A DNA stretch of 64,000 bases from Cornus controversa (GCA_026545225.1 CM048851.1:34871956-34935955); one strand, 5' to 3'; shown: positions 1 to 11,738, counted from the first letter of the stretch. The notes: generated from the sequence alone by a model not told the origin. Numbers and translations: made by a program.

Positions 1-1925
1 ATGAATTGCATCAAAAACACCACTAGGGAAAGGAAGCCTCCTAGTTCCAAACGGGCTGACTACTGCAGGAAATCCACGCTCAAGGGCAACCTGTGCTAAG
101 TCCACTAGGTCATCCTTCAAGCCAATCGTAAGTGTCAATACATTCTTATCAAGTAGAGAAGCTCCAAAACTTGAATCTGTACATCCAATATCCAGTATTA
201 TGCGAATATTCTTTCCCCATTCAATGTCCGGTACCATCTACCAAATCCAACCAAATTTTCAAAACAAATATGCTCAAGGACAGTAAATTAATTGCTAAAA
301 CCAAATTAGCCTCTGTAGACACCTTTGATATTAATAATTATAACAACTATTAACTTGGAAGGAAACAGCAAGCAGATAAAAGTGTGATGTTAATTCATGT
401 ATTCACTGAAAAATAATAAAAGAAAATAAAAGTGTAATGTTCTTTAAATATAACTAAGTGACTTAAAAGCAGCAATATATTTCAAAATTCAGACAAAATA
501 AAATAAAGAAAGTTGAACAAGCACACTCTTAGCCCAGCGTTGCTTGAAATTGTCTTGGCTTATGTTTTAATTATATAATCTTGATTAAACCTTTTCTTTG
601 AGCTCCATGCTAGTTGGGCAACTTATTTTGTTACATTTCTTTCATGTGTAGGGAAACAAGTGATAGTAAGTAGTCAGACAACAACTGGAATTATTTTCTT
701 CAAGGAAAATGTCAGATTGATTTTATGTTTATTTTTAGAACTTCCATTCAAGTCTCTTTAAAATTAGAAATTCAACGGCATTAAGCAGCAAGAATATTGT
801 AGATCATATGAGAATTTCAAATATTCACCTCTTCAATGTAATCAAGATAATGCAGAATTCCACCCTTGAATTCAGACTGGTTCTGGGGAAAAGTGAGATA
901 TTCTCCAGACTCCACCACCCAACTGTGCATCTTGATGAATGCAGCAAGTTTTGGATGCGCCACATTCTTATACAGTATCTGCAAAAACTTATAACATTAA
1001 CATAAGAGAGAGTCAAGTAGTCCATAGCTATTCTTCATCTGATTTTTAAACTTAAAACATACCAAACCCCATCAAATACCTTCAATTTGCTTTCGGGCCA
1101 GCTAACTGGAGTTGAGTATCCCTCGTGGGGAAGAGGAACTAGACACATTGGAGGTGTTCGAGGGCAACTCCTCTCATGATGCCGATAACTCTGCAGTTTG
1201 GCAGAGGCAGTTTCAATGTCAATACAAGGGATGTGATTATGCTTGCTCCTTGTGCTACATGATTTCCAAGTATAATGTGCTTTTGGATCAAACAAAGGGC
1301 CAAGTTTTTTTCTCTTCTTCCCAGTGCTTTTCAACCCACCACTCTCATCTTCGACCTTCTCCACACCGTCCTGATCCACATCTACAGCACTAATCAAACC
1401 ACCATCCACATCCACATCCACTTCCACTTCCTCCGCTTTGCCTTCACTGTCCACAAATTCTTCTTCCTTATCATCTACGTCTCCTTCTTCCTTCTCATCT
1501 TCTTTTGGCAACTCCTTACCTTCAGATCCTTCTGACCCATGATTCCTTTTATCAACCTCTTTGGGTAACTTCCCATCTTTTCTCTCATTGACAGACACAA
1601 AAGGCACAGACCCATTAATCTTTTCATCCTCTCCCTTTCCCAAATCAGATTCAAATTTCTTCACTTTCTTGTCTTCTTTATTTACCTTATGATTTTCTGG
1701 TCTTTTGGTGTAAGGATGATTCTCAGAATCACCCACTTTCCCATTAGGCGACACAGGTTTGACGATATTGCTAAATGTACTTCTTTGGGAGTTCACGGAA
1801 GAAGAAGGAGAGGAAAATACATACCAAATGAATATAAAACACAGACCCAAGATGGCCACTGCCGTCATCCTTATGCAGAACCCATATGAGCGTTTTGCCT
1901 GACGACCAAACCGAGCTATAGCCAT
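1..1925 (-). CDS. PMT28: Probable pectin methyltransferase, PMT28-like (5' part, runs off left edge)
   Basis: Type II Golgi membrane protein of the QUA2/PMT family, SAM-dependent enzymes linked to pectin methylation. Three exons are visible on the minus strand: 1080-1925 (282 codons, ATG at 1923-1925), 829-978 (50 codons) and 1-237 (79 codons, cut by the window edge). All splice sites are GT-AG and phase 0. Residues 1-18 are basic and about 19-40 form one membrane anchor (MTAVAILGLCFIFIW). Residues 45-210 are a Lys/Glu/Asp-rich stem. The conserved domain starts at LFDPKAHYTWKSC. Exon 2 carries NVAHPKLAAFIKMHSW and SGEYLTFPQNQSEFKGG; exon 3 carries the SAM-site stretch VLDIGCTDSS-like ILDIGCTDSSFGASLL and RRLPFPSGVFDAIH. 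The C-terminal half lies outside the window. The family is certain; the PMT28 assignment rests on the N-terminus, the missing introns elsewhere in the family from memory, and the KCS4/ERDL neighbours. Confidence 0.9.
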
Positions 1926-2745
1926 CCCCCTCTAAACCCAATAGATGGTCTCTTAAACAAAATTAGAAAGACAACATCAAACAAGAAAATCTATGCGCAA
2001 ATGAGAAACCCAAAAAATATTAATGATCATAACAAATCTATGAAATAGAGAATTAAAATAGTGGGAAGATGGTGAAATTTGTAACTATACATCAGAAGTA
2101 AAAGGAGCTATATAGATCCATACAAGGGTTTTCAAACTGAAGTAAGAAATTAGAGTATAAATTTGGAGTAGTCATCATCTGAATCAACACAAGGAAGTTC
2201 GATTAACGAAATTGCCCTCGAAAATTGAGGAAAATCTGTGTGCCTATGTTCAGAGAATTGATGAACTGGAGCTTCAGCTTAGGTTTGTTTGGTAAATTAG
2301 AATTGGCATCCACCAACTTCAGCTTTTGAAAAAAGAATTGCTATTATATATTTACCAATACAGAAAGTTGCAGGAATAAATGTGTATAAATACAGTTATG
2401 TGTGCGTATATACTTGTATACAATAAGAAAGAAGAGGAGCAGAGAGAAAATTATTGACTTTTTTTTTTCTTTTCTGAGTCGGGTGAAAAGCGTAAGAAAA
2501 TTTTCAGATCAATAAATTTGTATGTCTTTGTTGGACATAGTTGACAAAGAGTTGAGATTTGTTACAAGAAAGAAAGAAATTGAAGGGATTAATAAATGGT
2601 TTTGGCTAAGCTTATATACTACAGTAAAACTCTCACAAGTAAATGGGGTTTGTTGAAATTATTACCTCGTAGTCAATGACAAGCGAAATGATTGAGAGAG
2701 AGAGAAAGATCAACGGCATTTGTATCGGTTCCGTGTAACTGTCTA
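1926..2745 (-). promoter_or_regulatory. Inferred 5' leader and promoter of the PMT28-like gene
   Basis: No open frame of note. On the minus strand a possible acceptor (gggtttag) sits just upstream of the ATG, near 1938. A possible donor (gag|gtaataa) lies near 2666 after a CT-rich stretch at 2690-2712, which resembles plant 5' leaders. A leader intron is therefore likely but unproven. A poly-A/T tract at 2762-2790 bounds the region. Confidence 0.35.
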
Positions 2746-3880
2746 CCAGCACCCCCACTTTTTTCTTTTTTTTTTTTTTAATTTTTTTTTATGGATCGCT
2801 AATAGCGTGGAATGTGCATTTCACAAAGACCAATGGGTTGAACAGTGAGATCCATAATTTATTTAGACCCGTCATGTTTCACAAGGGCCTAGTTTTCTAA
2901 ACCGGGCCCATCAGATATTATCATTCTGTACCAATTTTACTGAGGAATACAAATTTTGTCATATTTTTACTTATAAGATGGAATAGACAAATTTTTAAAT
3001 TTAAAATGCTAAATTTCAAGAATCTTAAAAACTATCACCATCAACGGTGAGAGTCGCAAACACCAATGCTACATGATTACAATATTATTTATGACACGAA
3101 CACAACTAATTATTTCACACGTGACATGATACGACACATGAAATAACTCATTTAATAAATGGATCAAAATCTAACACGAGTTTAATTAAAATTTCAAATT
3201 ATTATAGTCAAATTATTTTTAATACAAACACAACATGTTTAACCGACACATTAAATTAAATAATCATTTATGATACGAACACGACACATTTAGTTAAATA
3301 TATCAATCGAGTTATATACGAATTGACAAGTCAAACACAAATACAACACTTCTAATTAGCATGTGAATTCAGATCGAGATAATTACAATTCGAAACAATT
3401 AAAGTAAAAAATATGAGTTATTTACTTTTAAAAAAGGAAATAAAGTGTAAAGAGCACTTTTGTGAAGTCTAGTAAATGAGGTGGATTAATTTGCTCCTCT
3501 TACTTGGTTACTTTCCCAACTTGCCTTAATGCAGCACAATCTATTCGTGCGAAGATAATGTGGAAGAGATTCAATCAAAAACAAAGGAGTACTTGGTGTC
3601 TTGGTGAAGGACAATCGAAAAAGACTTACGATTTATAACCGGACAAGGTGGGAAGAGAACCCACCTCTGATAATAAAGGTCATTTCTAGTGGGGGCCATA
3701 AGCCAGGGCATTGTTACTTTCTGGCACTTAATAGAGACTGGTGGTCGTGGACTCCTTCATTACCTTCCTTTTGATTAAGGCATAGAACCTGGATACGATT
3801 GTGGTCTTCTCTCAGACGTTGGTTTTGTGTGTGGCTCTCTTTTCTTATCTCTACCTGTAATCCATTCTCTCTCAAACAAC
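2746..3880. other. Intergenic DNA with a degenerate repeat
   Basis: No gene seen. The stretch 3040-3370 is rich in gacacgaacacgac-like phrases and resembles the internal part of the hAT-like element at 20596-21184. It is probably an old relic of the same family. The part 3480-3880 is plain DNA leading into the next promoter. Confidence 0.4.
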
Positions 3881-3887
3881 CTTTCAA

Positions 3888-3896
3888 CTATATATT
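3888..3896 (+). promoter_or_regulatory. TATA box of the LCMT-like gene
   Basis: ctatatatt lies 65 bases before the ATG, a normal plant distance for transcription starting near 3920. A pyrimidine-rich leader follows. An in-frame TAA at 3949-3951 fixes the first usable ATG at 3961. Confidence 0.5.
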
Positions 3897-3960
3897 GAAT
3901 GCATTATCTCTTCCCTTCCTTTCCTTCTACTATTAGTCTTTGAAATTCTAATTGAGAACC

Positions 3961-5587
3961 ATGTCTGATCAACCAAATGGCCTGCCAGAGGACCAAACAT
4001 GGCCAGAGCTAAAGTTATCAGAGCTACTGTTAACTGGCACCGTCCGGGAATTCCATGCAGCCATTGAGAAAGAGTGGGACTCTCTTCGAAGGTCAGCGTG
4101 CCAGACAGCAGCTGGAAGAGCCCTCTGGAAGCATGTGACCCATGACTCGCTTGCAGAGTTACTGGCCGGAGAGACATACCTAACAAGCCTTTATGATAAG
4201 ATCAAGAAAGACCGGCTCAACAATGCCAGAGAGATCTCCGGGGTGATTCTTGCCATTCGAACCCTCTGGTTTGATTCCAAACTTGAAGCTGCTATCAATT
4301 CCTTTGGTGGTGGAACTTCACAAGTTGTTCTTCTTGGTGCAGGTTTGGTAACTGCAATAATAATACCATTATATTTCTTACACTTCTGCATCTAGCATAA
4401 TGAATACAATCATGAACTAACAGAGGGATGTGAAAATGTGCAAATTTTCATGCATAGGTCATTTTAGGACAGACAATAGATAAATTGTGATTCTAATTGC
4501 ATGAACATAGACACCCTCAGCATAAGGAACCTGTCCTTTTTACTGCCAATAAAGCCATTACATTACAGGGCATATAATGAATTATGATTGATCTTGAGTT
4601 GCAAATCATATAGAGCCATACAGGGTATAAAATGGCATGCTGTCATTCATCCAATCAAAAATATCATGTATGTCACAAAGATACCCCTGTTTTGTAGCCA
4701 TGTCATCTCTACATAGACTTACCACACAATGTACTTCTCATGTAATGATGCATGAGAAAAAGCAGAAAATCAAATGGTTGAATCATGTGCACAGCCTGCA
4801 TTCAAGATTAGTGTGGTTTCTTCCAAATTTCAACAAGAAAGGCTCTATAGAAGATTATGTCCTTAAAACAAAATTTGGTTGCATTTATTATTTGAAAATA
4901 TCTAAAATAAATTACAAATGCAGAGCAATTTGTGCTAAATGTATTTGTTCATGTGCAGGAATGGATGCAAGGGCTTACCGCTTAAGCTGCTTGAAAGAAA
5001 GCGACATTTTTGAGGTTGATTTTCCTGAGGTCTTGCAAATGAAAACCACAATTCTACAGGCAGCAGCTGAATCAACAAATCAACACCAGCATCTAGGGAT
5101 GACAGCAAAATCCCTTAGCAGAGTGGCAGCTGACGTCAGAAACGATGACTGGCTTGAAAAGCTTCAGATATCAGGGTTTGTGCCAGAGAAGAATACGGTG
5201 TGGGTTCTTGAAGGTATCCTCTACTATCTCTCCCAGTCCCATGCCATGGAAGTATTGAAGGTTATAGCAAACTATTGCACTCTTACCGGCACAGTACTCT
5301 TAGCGGATTTTATGAACAAGCCATCAACCACACTCTCTAATTCCATCTTCCACTTCTATAGTGATTGGCCCGATCATCTCCTGCCATCTTTAGGGTTTCC
5401 TGATGTTAAGCTTTCACAAATCGGTGATCCAGATGCCCATTTTGGGCTGTTGCATGATCCATTAAATCTGTTTAACAAGCTGCGCAGCTTGCCCAGATCA
5501 CTCCAAACCCACCCAGATGATGGAACACCATGCTGTCGCTTGTATTTGGTTCAGGCTTCTGGTTCACCCAATCAAATTATTCCTTAG
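3961..5587 (+). CDS. SAM-dependent methyltransferase, leucine carboxyl methyltransferase (LCMT/Ppm1) superfamily
   Basis: Two exons, 3961-4342 and 4959-5587, joined by a 616-bp GT-AG intron in phase 1, give 336 aa. The intron splits a codon inside the SAM-binding glycine motif: QVVLLGAG then MDARAYRL, the family's GaGlDtRayRl signature (about residues 122-135). Next come FEVDFPEVLQMK, where the acidic residue normally contacts SAM, and VWVLEGILYYLS, the usual EGvlmYL motif. The N-terminal 100 residues are helical, as in the plant and actinobacterial members annotated as putative SAM-dependent methyltransferases. There is no signal peptide or membrane segment, so it is probably soluble. The substrate is unknown; the protein is not clearly the PP2A methyltransferase LCMT1 itself. 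The gene looks intact and complete. Confidence 0.85.
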
Positions 5588-6176
5588 AGAGCCAACTACC
5601 CATAAAAATCTTGAAATCTAGATACTATACATTTATGGTGTTGCCTTAGTAATACAAATTGCATTTGGATGACAACATCACAACATAATCTCTAAGCTAT
5701 TTGATGATTGTCTAGACAAATATTTATACTAAGACATATTTTGAGTTCTTGTCAAGTCTTTGGTAGCAAACTAAAGATTGTCTATGAGGAAAACTATTTA
5801 CATTTCCTTTGTTCCACTTACAATTTTTATTTTCTGTACAATATGTAAGGAAGAAATGACGCTTCAAAAAATGTGTAAGGAGTATCATAAGATAGAAACA
5901 CACTTTGATAAACAACTTAAAATATAGGAACATGAACATGTAAAATTATGTTACAGGTGGACACTATGATTGGAAGGATGATTAATATAGAATGTTTACA
6001 ATATGTAAAACCAGACAAGTGTAGCTCCTACTAACTAACAGTGACTTCTTTTAGATGCCATTCAACTTGGGGAGTATAGGAAAATAAAAAACTGGAACAT
6101 AAGGTAGAAGACACACTTCAACAACTCTCTCTTCAATTTCATAGATGGAAGCATATTTTAAAATTTTAAAACTATT
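5588..6176. other. 3' flank of the LCMT-like gene
   Basis: Probable 3' UTR for the first 100 bases or so, then AT-rich DNA in which nothing is recognised. Confidence 0.4.
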
Positions 6177-7887
6177 TCAAGGCAATCCTTGATACGCTGC
6201 TCGAATTTGTTTGGGAAGATACTGTGCTTGTAAGCACTTGTGCCAACCTTCTGTCTGCAGCGAAGGACACAAGCAAACTAGATAATTGGAAAGAGTAGCA
6301 TGAGAATTTTTGACAGGCTAACTTCTGTTGACAAGAAATCATATAAAACAGAATTGAATTTTGCAATCAAAACTAAAAATTCTGTTATAATATGACATTA
6401 GCGTTGAAAATGTTGCACAACAACAATAAACTAAGACCATAATACCATATCGAAATGGCTGAATTGTGGAGAATACAAAATGTCATCAATGACCTAGGCC
6501 CCTTCAAGTACAACTGAACTCACATCTTATTGGCACCACTATTTACCAATGCCAACATGTTCTGGATGAATGTGCATTAATAGAACACATCCAAATTTGC
6601 CTTTTAATTTATGGCAAACACAGAAAGATCATAAAATGTATCAGTAGCATGGTACGCTCAATAGGTAATGAATTTTAGTCTCCATAACATTCCACCCTCC
6701 TGTAATTTATGCTGCTAAACAGATTGAGACTTGAGCCCTTCAAAGTTAGTTCCTAAGTCAACTAGCTATCTGTTTTTCACAAGAATTGCACCTCTTGGGA
6801 ACTCCTATATTACTATTTACTAGTAATAATTTGACAGTAATGCTAGGGGAAGTAAAGGACCAAAACTAATATGGGTTGAACTGATATGAAAAGATATCGT
6901 TCAATTGCAATTATGGCCTTAGAGAGAGCGAAATGATGAAACATGGTTTATGTAGCCGACACCAAATAGTTGGACAAAGGCTTGGTTGAGTTGAGTTGAG
7001 TATGTTACTGATAAATGATAATTAGTTGGACAAAGGCTTGGTTGAGTTAAGTTGAGTATGTTACTGATAAATGATAATGAAGACGATGATGATCGTAAAG
7101 GTGGCTGGCAACTGGGATGATGGATTAAAAGGTGAAGACCAGTTTCAACCCATGTTTGATGTATGAAGCACCAACTTCACTGACTTTGGAAGTTGGCATC
7201 TTCTAAGAAAAGGGAGGGGGGATGATGGATTAAAAGCATTGTGTTTATATGAAAATAACAGAAAAATATCAAATATAGGGGAAAACATGAAATCTTATGG
7301 ATTACTTTGAAGCATAAATTGTTTGAGAATCTAATATCATTTAAGTGGAAATAATTCTTCTTTCATGTATTTATCTTGACTGGAGCCATCAGAAATTCCT
7401 TTAAATAAATCCAAAATTGCATAAATGTTTTTGAAATTCAATTTGACCATGACCAATGTACCGAATTATACAGAATCAAGTGCATATGCCAGCCAAATTC
7501 TGGGAAAAGATCAATAAAATCTATTTTAATAAATGTTTAATATAAGGTAATATGCAAGTAACTCATCTCAACAATGCATTGCTCTCACCAACGAATACAA
7601 GACAATATGACATATACCATAATATAAACTTGAGTGTATGACTTAGCAAACAATCAGAATTTTCATATTAAAAAGCATTACGAAAAAAAAATCAAAGCCC
7701 TTCAGTAATCACCGTGTCAGCTTGACATGACTTGAGATCCGAGCAATATAGCAAAGGAAATCACATGACAAATATTACAAGGATACCTTATGAGATCACT
7801 AATATTAGCTTCAGCTTTCCAACTTATAAGATTTTTATCATCAAGCAATGAAGATGCATTCTTCACAATCAGCCAAAACATGTAAAC
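6177..7887 (-). other. Two candidate exons of an unrecognised minus-strand gene
   Basis: Exon-like segment 7787-7887 has an acceptor (cacag) and a donor (ag|gtatcc) and stays open for 33 codons, beginning VYMFWLIVKNASSLLDD. Segment 6177-6254 has an acceptor (cgctgcag) and an open frame beginning TEGWHKCLQAQYLPKQIR that ends at a TGA. They could be an internal and a terminal exon of one gene, but phases do not join directly (2 versus 0), so at least one more exon would be needed. No family is recognised. Short open stretches also arise by chance. Confidence 0.25.
6940..7070 (+). mobile_element. LINE 3' tail fragment
   Basis: The phrase tgtagccgacaccaaatag followed by ttggacaaaggcttggttga is the hallmark 3' end of plant L1-type LINEs. 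The tail half (agttggacaaaggcttggtt to ataatg) is present twice in tandem. No reverse transcriptase remains here. Confidence 0.6.
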
Positions 7888-8650
7888 CTGTGAATTGCAT
7901 GAATTAAGAATACACGCATTCTTTTCCCTTTTTATTTCCCAATTAGTTTATTCATTTATGTTCCACTAACTAGCCTTTATCTAACCCTTCCCAGACCCCC
8001 CAACCCCCAATGGTAGAAACAGGCACGGAGCTAAGAAGGGCCAAAATTTTAAAAATGCCCTAATATATTAGTATGCTCCCACAAACGCCTCTCAAATAAG
8101 TTTCAGTTTCCATCTGGTGCATTTTGTTTGCCCTTTTTAGCTGGGTGTGCTTATAATTCAGATTTCCCACAATCTTCTTGATCCTTATTGTACCATGTAC
8201 AGTGTAGAAAACCAAGTTAAAAGGTGTCCTTTATAACAATGACTCCATATTTATCATTTTTTTTCTCTCTTTTTCTCATGGTAAAGTTTTCCAATAAAGG
8301 GACAATCTGTAAAATTCTCTCCCTCGCAATCACAAATCAATAGCAAAAGCAAAAACAACCAAAAAACCCCAAAGGTTCTTCGGTATTTTGTATCATGACT
8401 AAGGAGGGATGTAATTGAATCTTATCCCAAATACAACGTTAATATAAAGAGCTAAAAAATATCACACTTCCAAATCCACAGCTAAGCAAGAAAAATGACC
8501 CAAAAAGAGGCGTAATCTGAGAGAGAATCAAACCTCCAGTCTGGTGCTAGCTTGAAACGCAACCACTAAATTCGTCTCTTACAATAACTGAGCAACCTCT
8601 CTCACACAAGTTCTTCCAAGTCCTTGTCCGCAAAATCACTGCCAACTAAT
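7888..8650. other. Intergenic DNA
   Basis: AT-rich DNA with no convincing gene. A short minus-strand open stretch near 8585-8630 was not developed further. Confidence 0.35.
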
Positions 8651-8657
8651 TAATCGA

Positions 8658-9065
8658 TTGAAAATATGTATGCGTGTGTGTATGTATATATTTGTGCATG
8701 TGTGTATAGGGGAGAGAGAGAGAGATTGTCTGTACTTGGCAAGCTTTGGCGGGATTAGAAGAGGAGGGAGAGAAAAAACTAAAAAGTTGGAGATATGTAT
8801 GCGTGTGTGCATAAGGAGGAGAGAGAGAAGTTGTCGGTACTTGGCAGGTTTTGGCGGGATTAGAAGTGGAGGGAGAGAAAAATCTAAAAGAGTTGGAGAT
8901 GCGGGGGATCGAACCCCGTGCCTCTCGCATGCAAAGCGAGCGCTCTACCATTTGAGCTACATCCCCTGTTGACGGTTAGGACTTCTACCATAAATATTAT
9001 TATAACAAAAGTAGTAGTTGAGCTAAATGTACTTGTATTTGCCATTTGTTACTACTGCCCTTAAA
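8658..9065. repeat. tRNA-Ala duplication unit 1
   Basis: Flanks of the intact tRNA gene. The left flank (from ttgtcggtacttggcagg to gaaaaatctaaa) recurs before each of the three other tRNA copies. It also occurs once more without a tRNA at 8735-8810. The right flank (ttgacggttagg, then tattattataacaaa) recurs after the other copies. Unit 1 and unit 4 share the longest right flank. Confidence 0.75.
8894..8966 (-). tRNA. tRNA-Ala (anticodon TGC), intact
   Basis: 73 bases. The acceptor arm pairs GGGGATG with CATCTCC (one G-T pair) and the discriminator is A. The D arm carries GCTC...GAGC. The anticodon stem CTCGC/GCGAG closes the loop TTTGCAT, giving TGC, which reads GCA-family Ala codons. The T arm is CGGGG-TTCGATC-CCCCG. 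A box (TAGCTCAAATGGT) and B box (GGTTCGATCC) are intact. A TTTT run lies about 10 bases past the 3' end on the minus strand, a Pol III terminator. CCA is not encoded, as expected for a nuclear tRNA. Confidence 0.95.
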
Positions 9066-9238
9066 AATCCAATGTAAAGTAAATTGTTATTTGTCACATT
9101 AAAATTATTATAAAAAAAAAAGGTTAATTTCAAGATTCCTGTGAATTAAAAGTATATTATATTTTCTACATATTAAATTTAACAAAAAAAAATCACCCCA
9201 AAATTAAAAGAGAAAAAAAACTTTGCAAAACATCTCAT

Positions 9239-9823
9239 CTAAGAAGCACGGACACATACACGGGACACGAGTACGATACGACATGGACACTGTGATACGG
9301 CAAATTTCAAAAAAATAGGACACGGACACAATAAGGATACGACAATAAAATAATAATATATATTTTTATTATATAAAAAAATTTAATTTTTAGTTTGTAC
9401 TCAATTTCTAATTCATATTCATAAACATAGCTTACCAAATAATTCATACTCTTAAAAATATAAAAGTTCATGGGTTCAAATATGTATTAAAATACAAATA
9501 AAAAATATGCTGATAGATATTTTTTATATCCAAAAGTAGAATTATTATCTTCGGAACCAAACAATATGAGGTGAAGGCTAAAATTGGAATTGTCATTTTT
9601 TAACCATAAAACAAGATAAGATTGCAATCTTATCTCGAGCCACGCATTCACTGACTCTCTCTCTCTTCCAGCGTAGTCTCCTCCTCCATCTTCACCTCAC
9701 TCTCTCTATACCTCACTGTCTTTCATTCATCAGGCTCCATTTTTTCTTTCTCTTCCTCACTTTATCTTTCTCTTCCAGCCGCTCCTCAGTTAAGTTATTC
9801 TTTTCATCTCACTTTGAATGAAT

Positions 9824-9859
<36 letters not shown>

Positions 9860-10100
9860 CACATATATATATAATATCTCTCGAATGCTTTTTTTTTTTT
9901 TTGAAAAAAATATGAACGATGTGTCCTCTGGAGTGTCGCCGGCGTGTCCTCTAACGTGTCATACTCATAAACAAAATAAAAATTAGTAGGACACGTTTAT
10001 AGCGTGTCGAACACGTGTTCGAGGCTCGAACACACGTGTCCCATGTCAAACGCGTATCCAACACCGATACGGCGCCCTTCCAGCCGTGTCCGTGCTTTGC
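9239..10100. mobile_element. Mutator-like non-autonomous element (862 bp)
   Basis: Ends are inverted repeats: ctaagaagcacggacac on the left; the right end reads gcaaagcacggacac on the other strand. The element is bounded by near-identical 10-bp flanks, aacatctcat (9229-9238) and aatatctcat (10101-10110), which fits a MULE-size target duplication. It has no transposase. It contains a (CA)n/(TA)n tract at 9824-9860 and a CT-rich stretch at 9650-9790. It lies between tRNA copies 1 and 2. Confidence 0.7.
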
Positions 10101-10713
10101 AATATCTCATTCATCAAGTCATCTTCCTCTTCTTCTTTATAATTTGTTTCTTGGATATGACTAAGTACTCCTTTCATCAATTATTTTTTTTTATTGCACA
10201 ATAAAACGTTAAACTATAAAAATTTGCATATCAACCACTTCTATAAGAATAAAAATAAAAAGTAACAGACAAATTTTGATTTTTTAAGTTCACGAGAATC
10301 TTGTGAGTTACATGATATAGAAACAATTCAATAAATTTAGTGTAAGATACTATTCCTTAGACCTGCAGGGAGTGAATAGGTGTTTCTTTCTAATTTTTAT
10401 GATTCATTAATTTTTTACAATTATTAACAATAAAGTATCCAAATCAATCAAAAAATAAATAAAGCATGTAAGAACCGTTATAAATGACATCATGAATTTT
10501 ACGTGAAACTCCTAGAACATGGAGAAAAACCATAGGATAAGGCAAACTCGAGAAACCAATCCAAGTAAAGTACAACAGACTCACGCACCCGCCCCTCTAC
10601 CATAAAAAGGTCATTGCTGCTCTTATAAGGGAGAAAGATAGGGGTTGTCGGCACTTGGTATTGGTAAGTTTTGGCTGGATTAGAAGATGAGGGAAGTGGA
10701 AATCTAAAAAGGT

Positions 10714-10787
10714 CAGAGATGCGGGGGATTGAACCCTTTGCCCTCTCGCATGCAAAGCAAGCGCTTTACCATTTGAGCTACATCCCC
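10714..10787 (-). pseudogene. tRNA-Ala(TGC) pseudogene, copy 2
   Basis: Same arms as the intact gene but with an extra base in the variable region. The T stem is broken (AAGGG opposite CCCCG) and the B box is changed to GGTTCAATCC. The anticodon TGC is kept. It lies in duplication unit 2 (about 10610-10860). Confidence 0.8.
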
Positions 10788-10865
10788 TTTTAACAATTAA
10801 TGTTCCACCGTAACTATTATTATAACAAAGGTATACCTTGAGCCAAGTATTCCATTAGAGGGTAG

Positions 10866-11228
10866 GGATGGCAATTTTGCCAGCCCCATTGAGTTCCTGC
10901 CCTGTTTCTCCCCTTATGGGACGAGTAAGAATTTTTTTTTTGTTTCATAAAGGCAGGCAGGTATGGGAAAAGAAACTAGAACCCGCCACGAGTATGGGGC
11001 TGGTTCGAAATTTGTTAACAACCCGCCCTACCTCGTCTAATTGTTATTATTATAAGCTTATTTATATATATGATTGATTGGTGTTGTGATTTATTTTTTA
11101 TTTTGTGTTTATGTCATGTGTTGATGAAATTTGGGCAAAGAAAGGTTTATGGTGGCAATAGCATGATAATTAAATAGATTGTTCCATAAAATCCGTCTCC
11201 CAACAGGGCGGGGGATGGGATTTGAGTT
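10866..11228. mobile_element. hAT-like relic between tRNA copies 2 and 3
   Basis: Starts tagggatggcaattttgcc and is rich in cgccccgccctac-type phrases. It ends near ggcgggggatgggatttg and ccccatccc. This is the common plant dispersed repeat with TAGGGATGGCAA ends. A second partial copy of the same start lies at 11470-11650 after tRNA copy 3. Confidence 0.5.
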
Positions 11229-11307
11229 CCCTCCCCATCCCTCGTTGTCGGTACTTGGTAAGTTCTAATAGGATTAGAAGATGAGGGGAGTGAAAATCTA
11301 AAAAGGT

Positions 11308-11379
11308 TGGAGATGTAGCGATTGAACCTTGTGCCTCTCGCATACAAAACAAGTGCTCTACCATTCGAGCTACATCCCC
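11308..11379 (-). pseudogene. tRNA-Ala-derived pseudogene, copy 3 (anticodon changed to TGT)
   Basis: 72 bases. The anticodon loop reads TTTGTAT, so the anticodon has changed from TGC (Ala) to TGT (Thr-type). The T arm (AAGGTTCAATCGCT) no longer pairs and one base is missing. Almost certainly not functional. It sits in duplication unit 3 (about 11235-11450). Confidence 0.8.
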
Positions 11380-11469
11380 TTTTAACAATAAATGTTTCAC
11401 CATAACTATTATTATAACAAATGTAGACTATGAGCCAAGTATTCCAATAGAGGGGTTATCACTTATCGG

Positions 11470-11650
11470 TAGGGATGACAATTTTGCCCACCCCCGCTAA
11501 GTTCCTGCCTTATTCCACCCCTTATAGGATGGGTATGAGAATCTTTTTTTTGTTCTGTAGATGCAGGTATGGGAAAGGAAACTAAAACTCACCACGGGTA
11601 CGAGGTGGGTTCGGAATTTGTTAACAACTCACCCCGCTCCATCTGAGTGA
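11470..11650. mobile_element. hAT-like relic, second partial copy
   Basis: Begins tagggatgacaattttgccc and matches the first 180 bases of the relic at 10866. The repeat therefore seems to have been duplicated together with the tRNA flank. Confidence 0.45.
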
Positions 11651-11665
11651 AAAATCTAAAAAGGT

Positions 11666-11738
11666 TGGAGATGCTGGGGATCAAACCCCGTGCCTCTCAC
11701 ATGCAAAGCGAGCGCTCTACCATTTGAGCTACATCCCC
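11666..11738 (-). pseudogene. tRNA-Ala(TGC) copy 4, mildly degraded
   Basis: 73 bases and closest to the intact gene. The acceptor and anticodon stems pair and the anticodon is TGC. The T loop has TTTGATC instead of TTCGATC, losing the invariant C of the B box, and the T stem has one mismatch. It is probably inactive, though weak expression cannot be excluded. Confidence 0.7.

Noticed and set aside
1035-1079. 14-codon extension at the end of PMT28 exon 1
   Set aside because: Reads into the intron past the donor at 1078-1079; joining exon 2 there gives the family's KLK-ILYKNV sequence.
4637-4958. In-frame upstream extension of LCMT-like exon 2
   Set aside because: Lies inside the intron; the acceptor at 4957-4958 joins exon 1 in frame and restores the SAM motif.
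8646-8972. Overlapping frames of about 100 codons on both strands around the tRNA
   Set aside because: They run through the tRNA gene and low-complexity GA/GT repeats, so they are chance frames.
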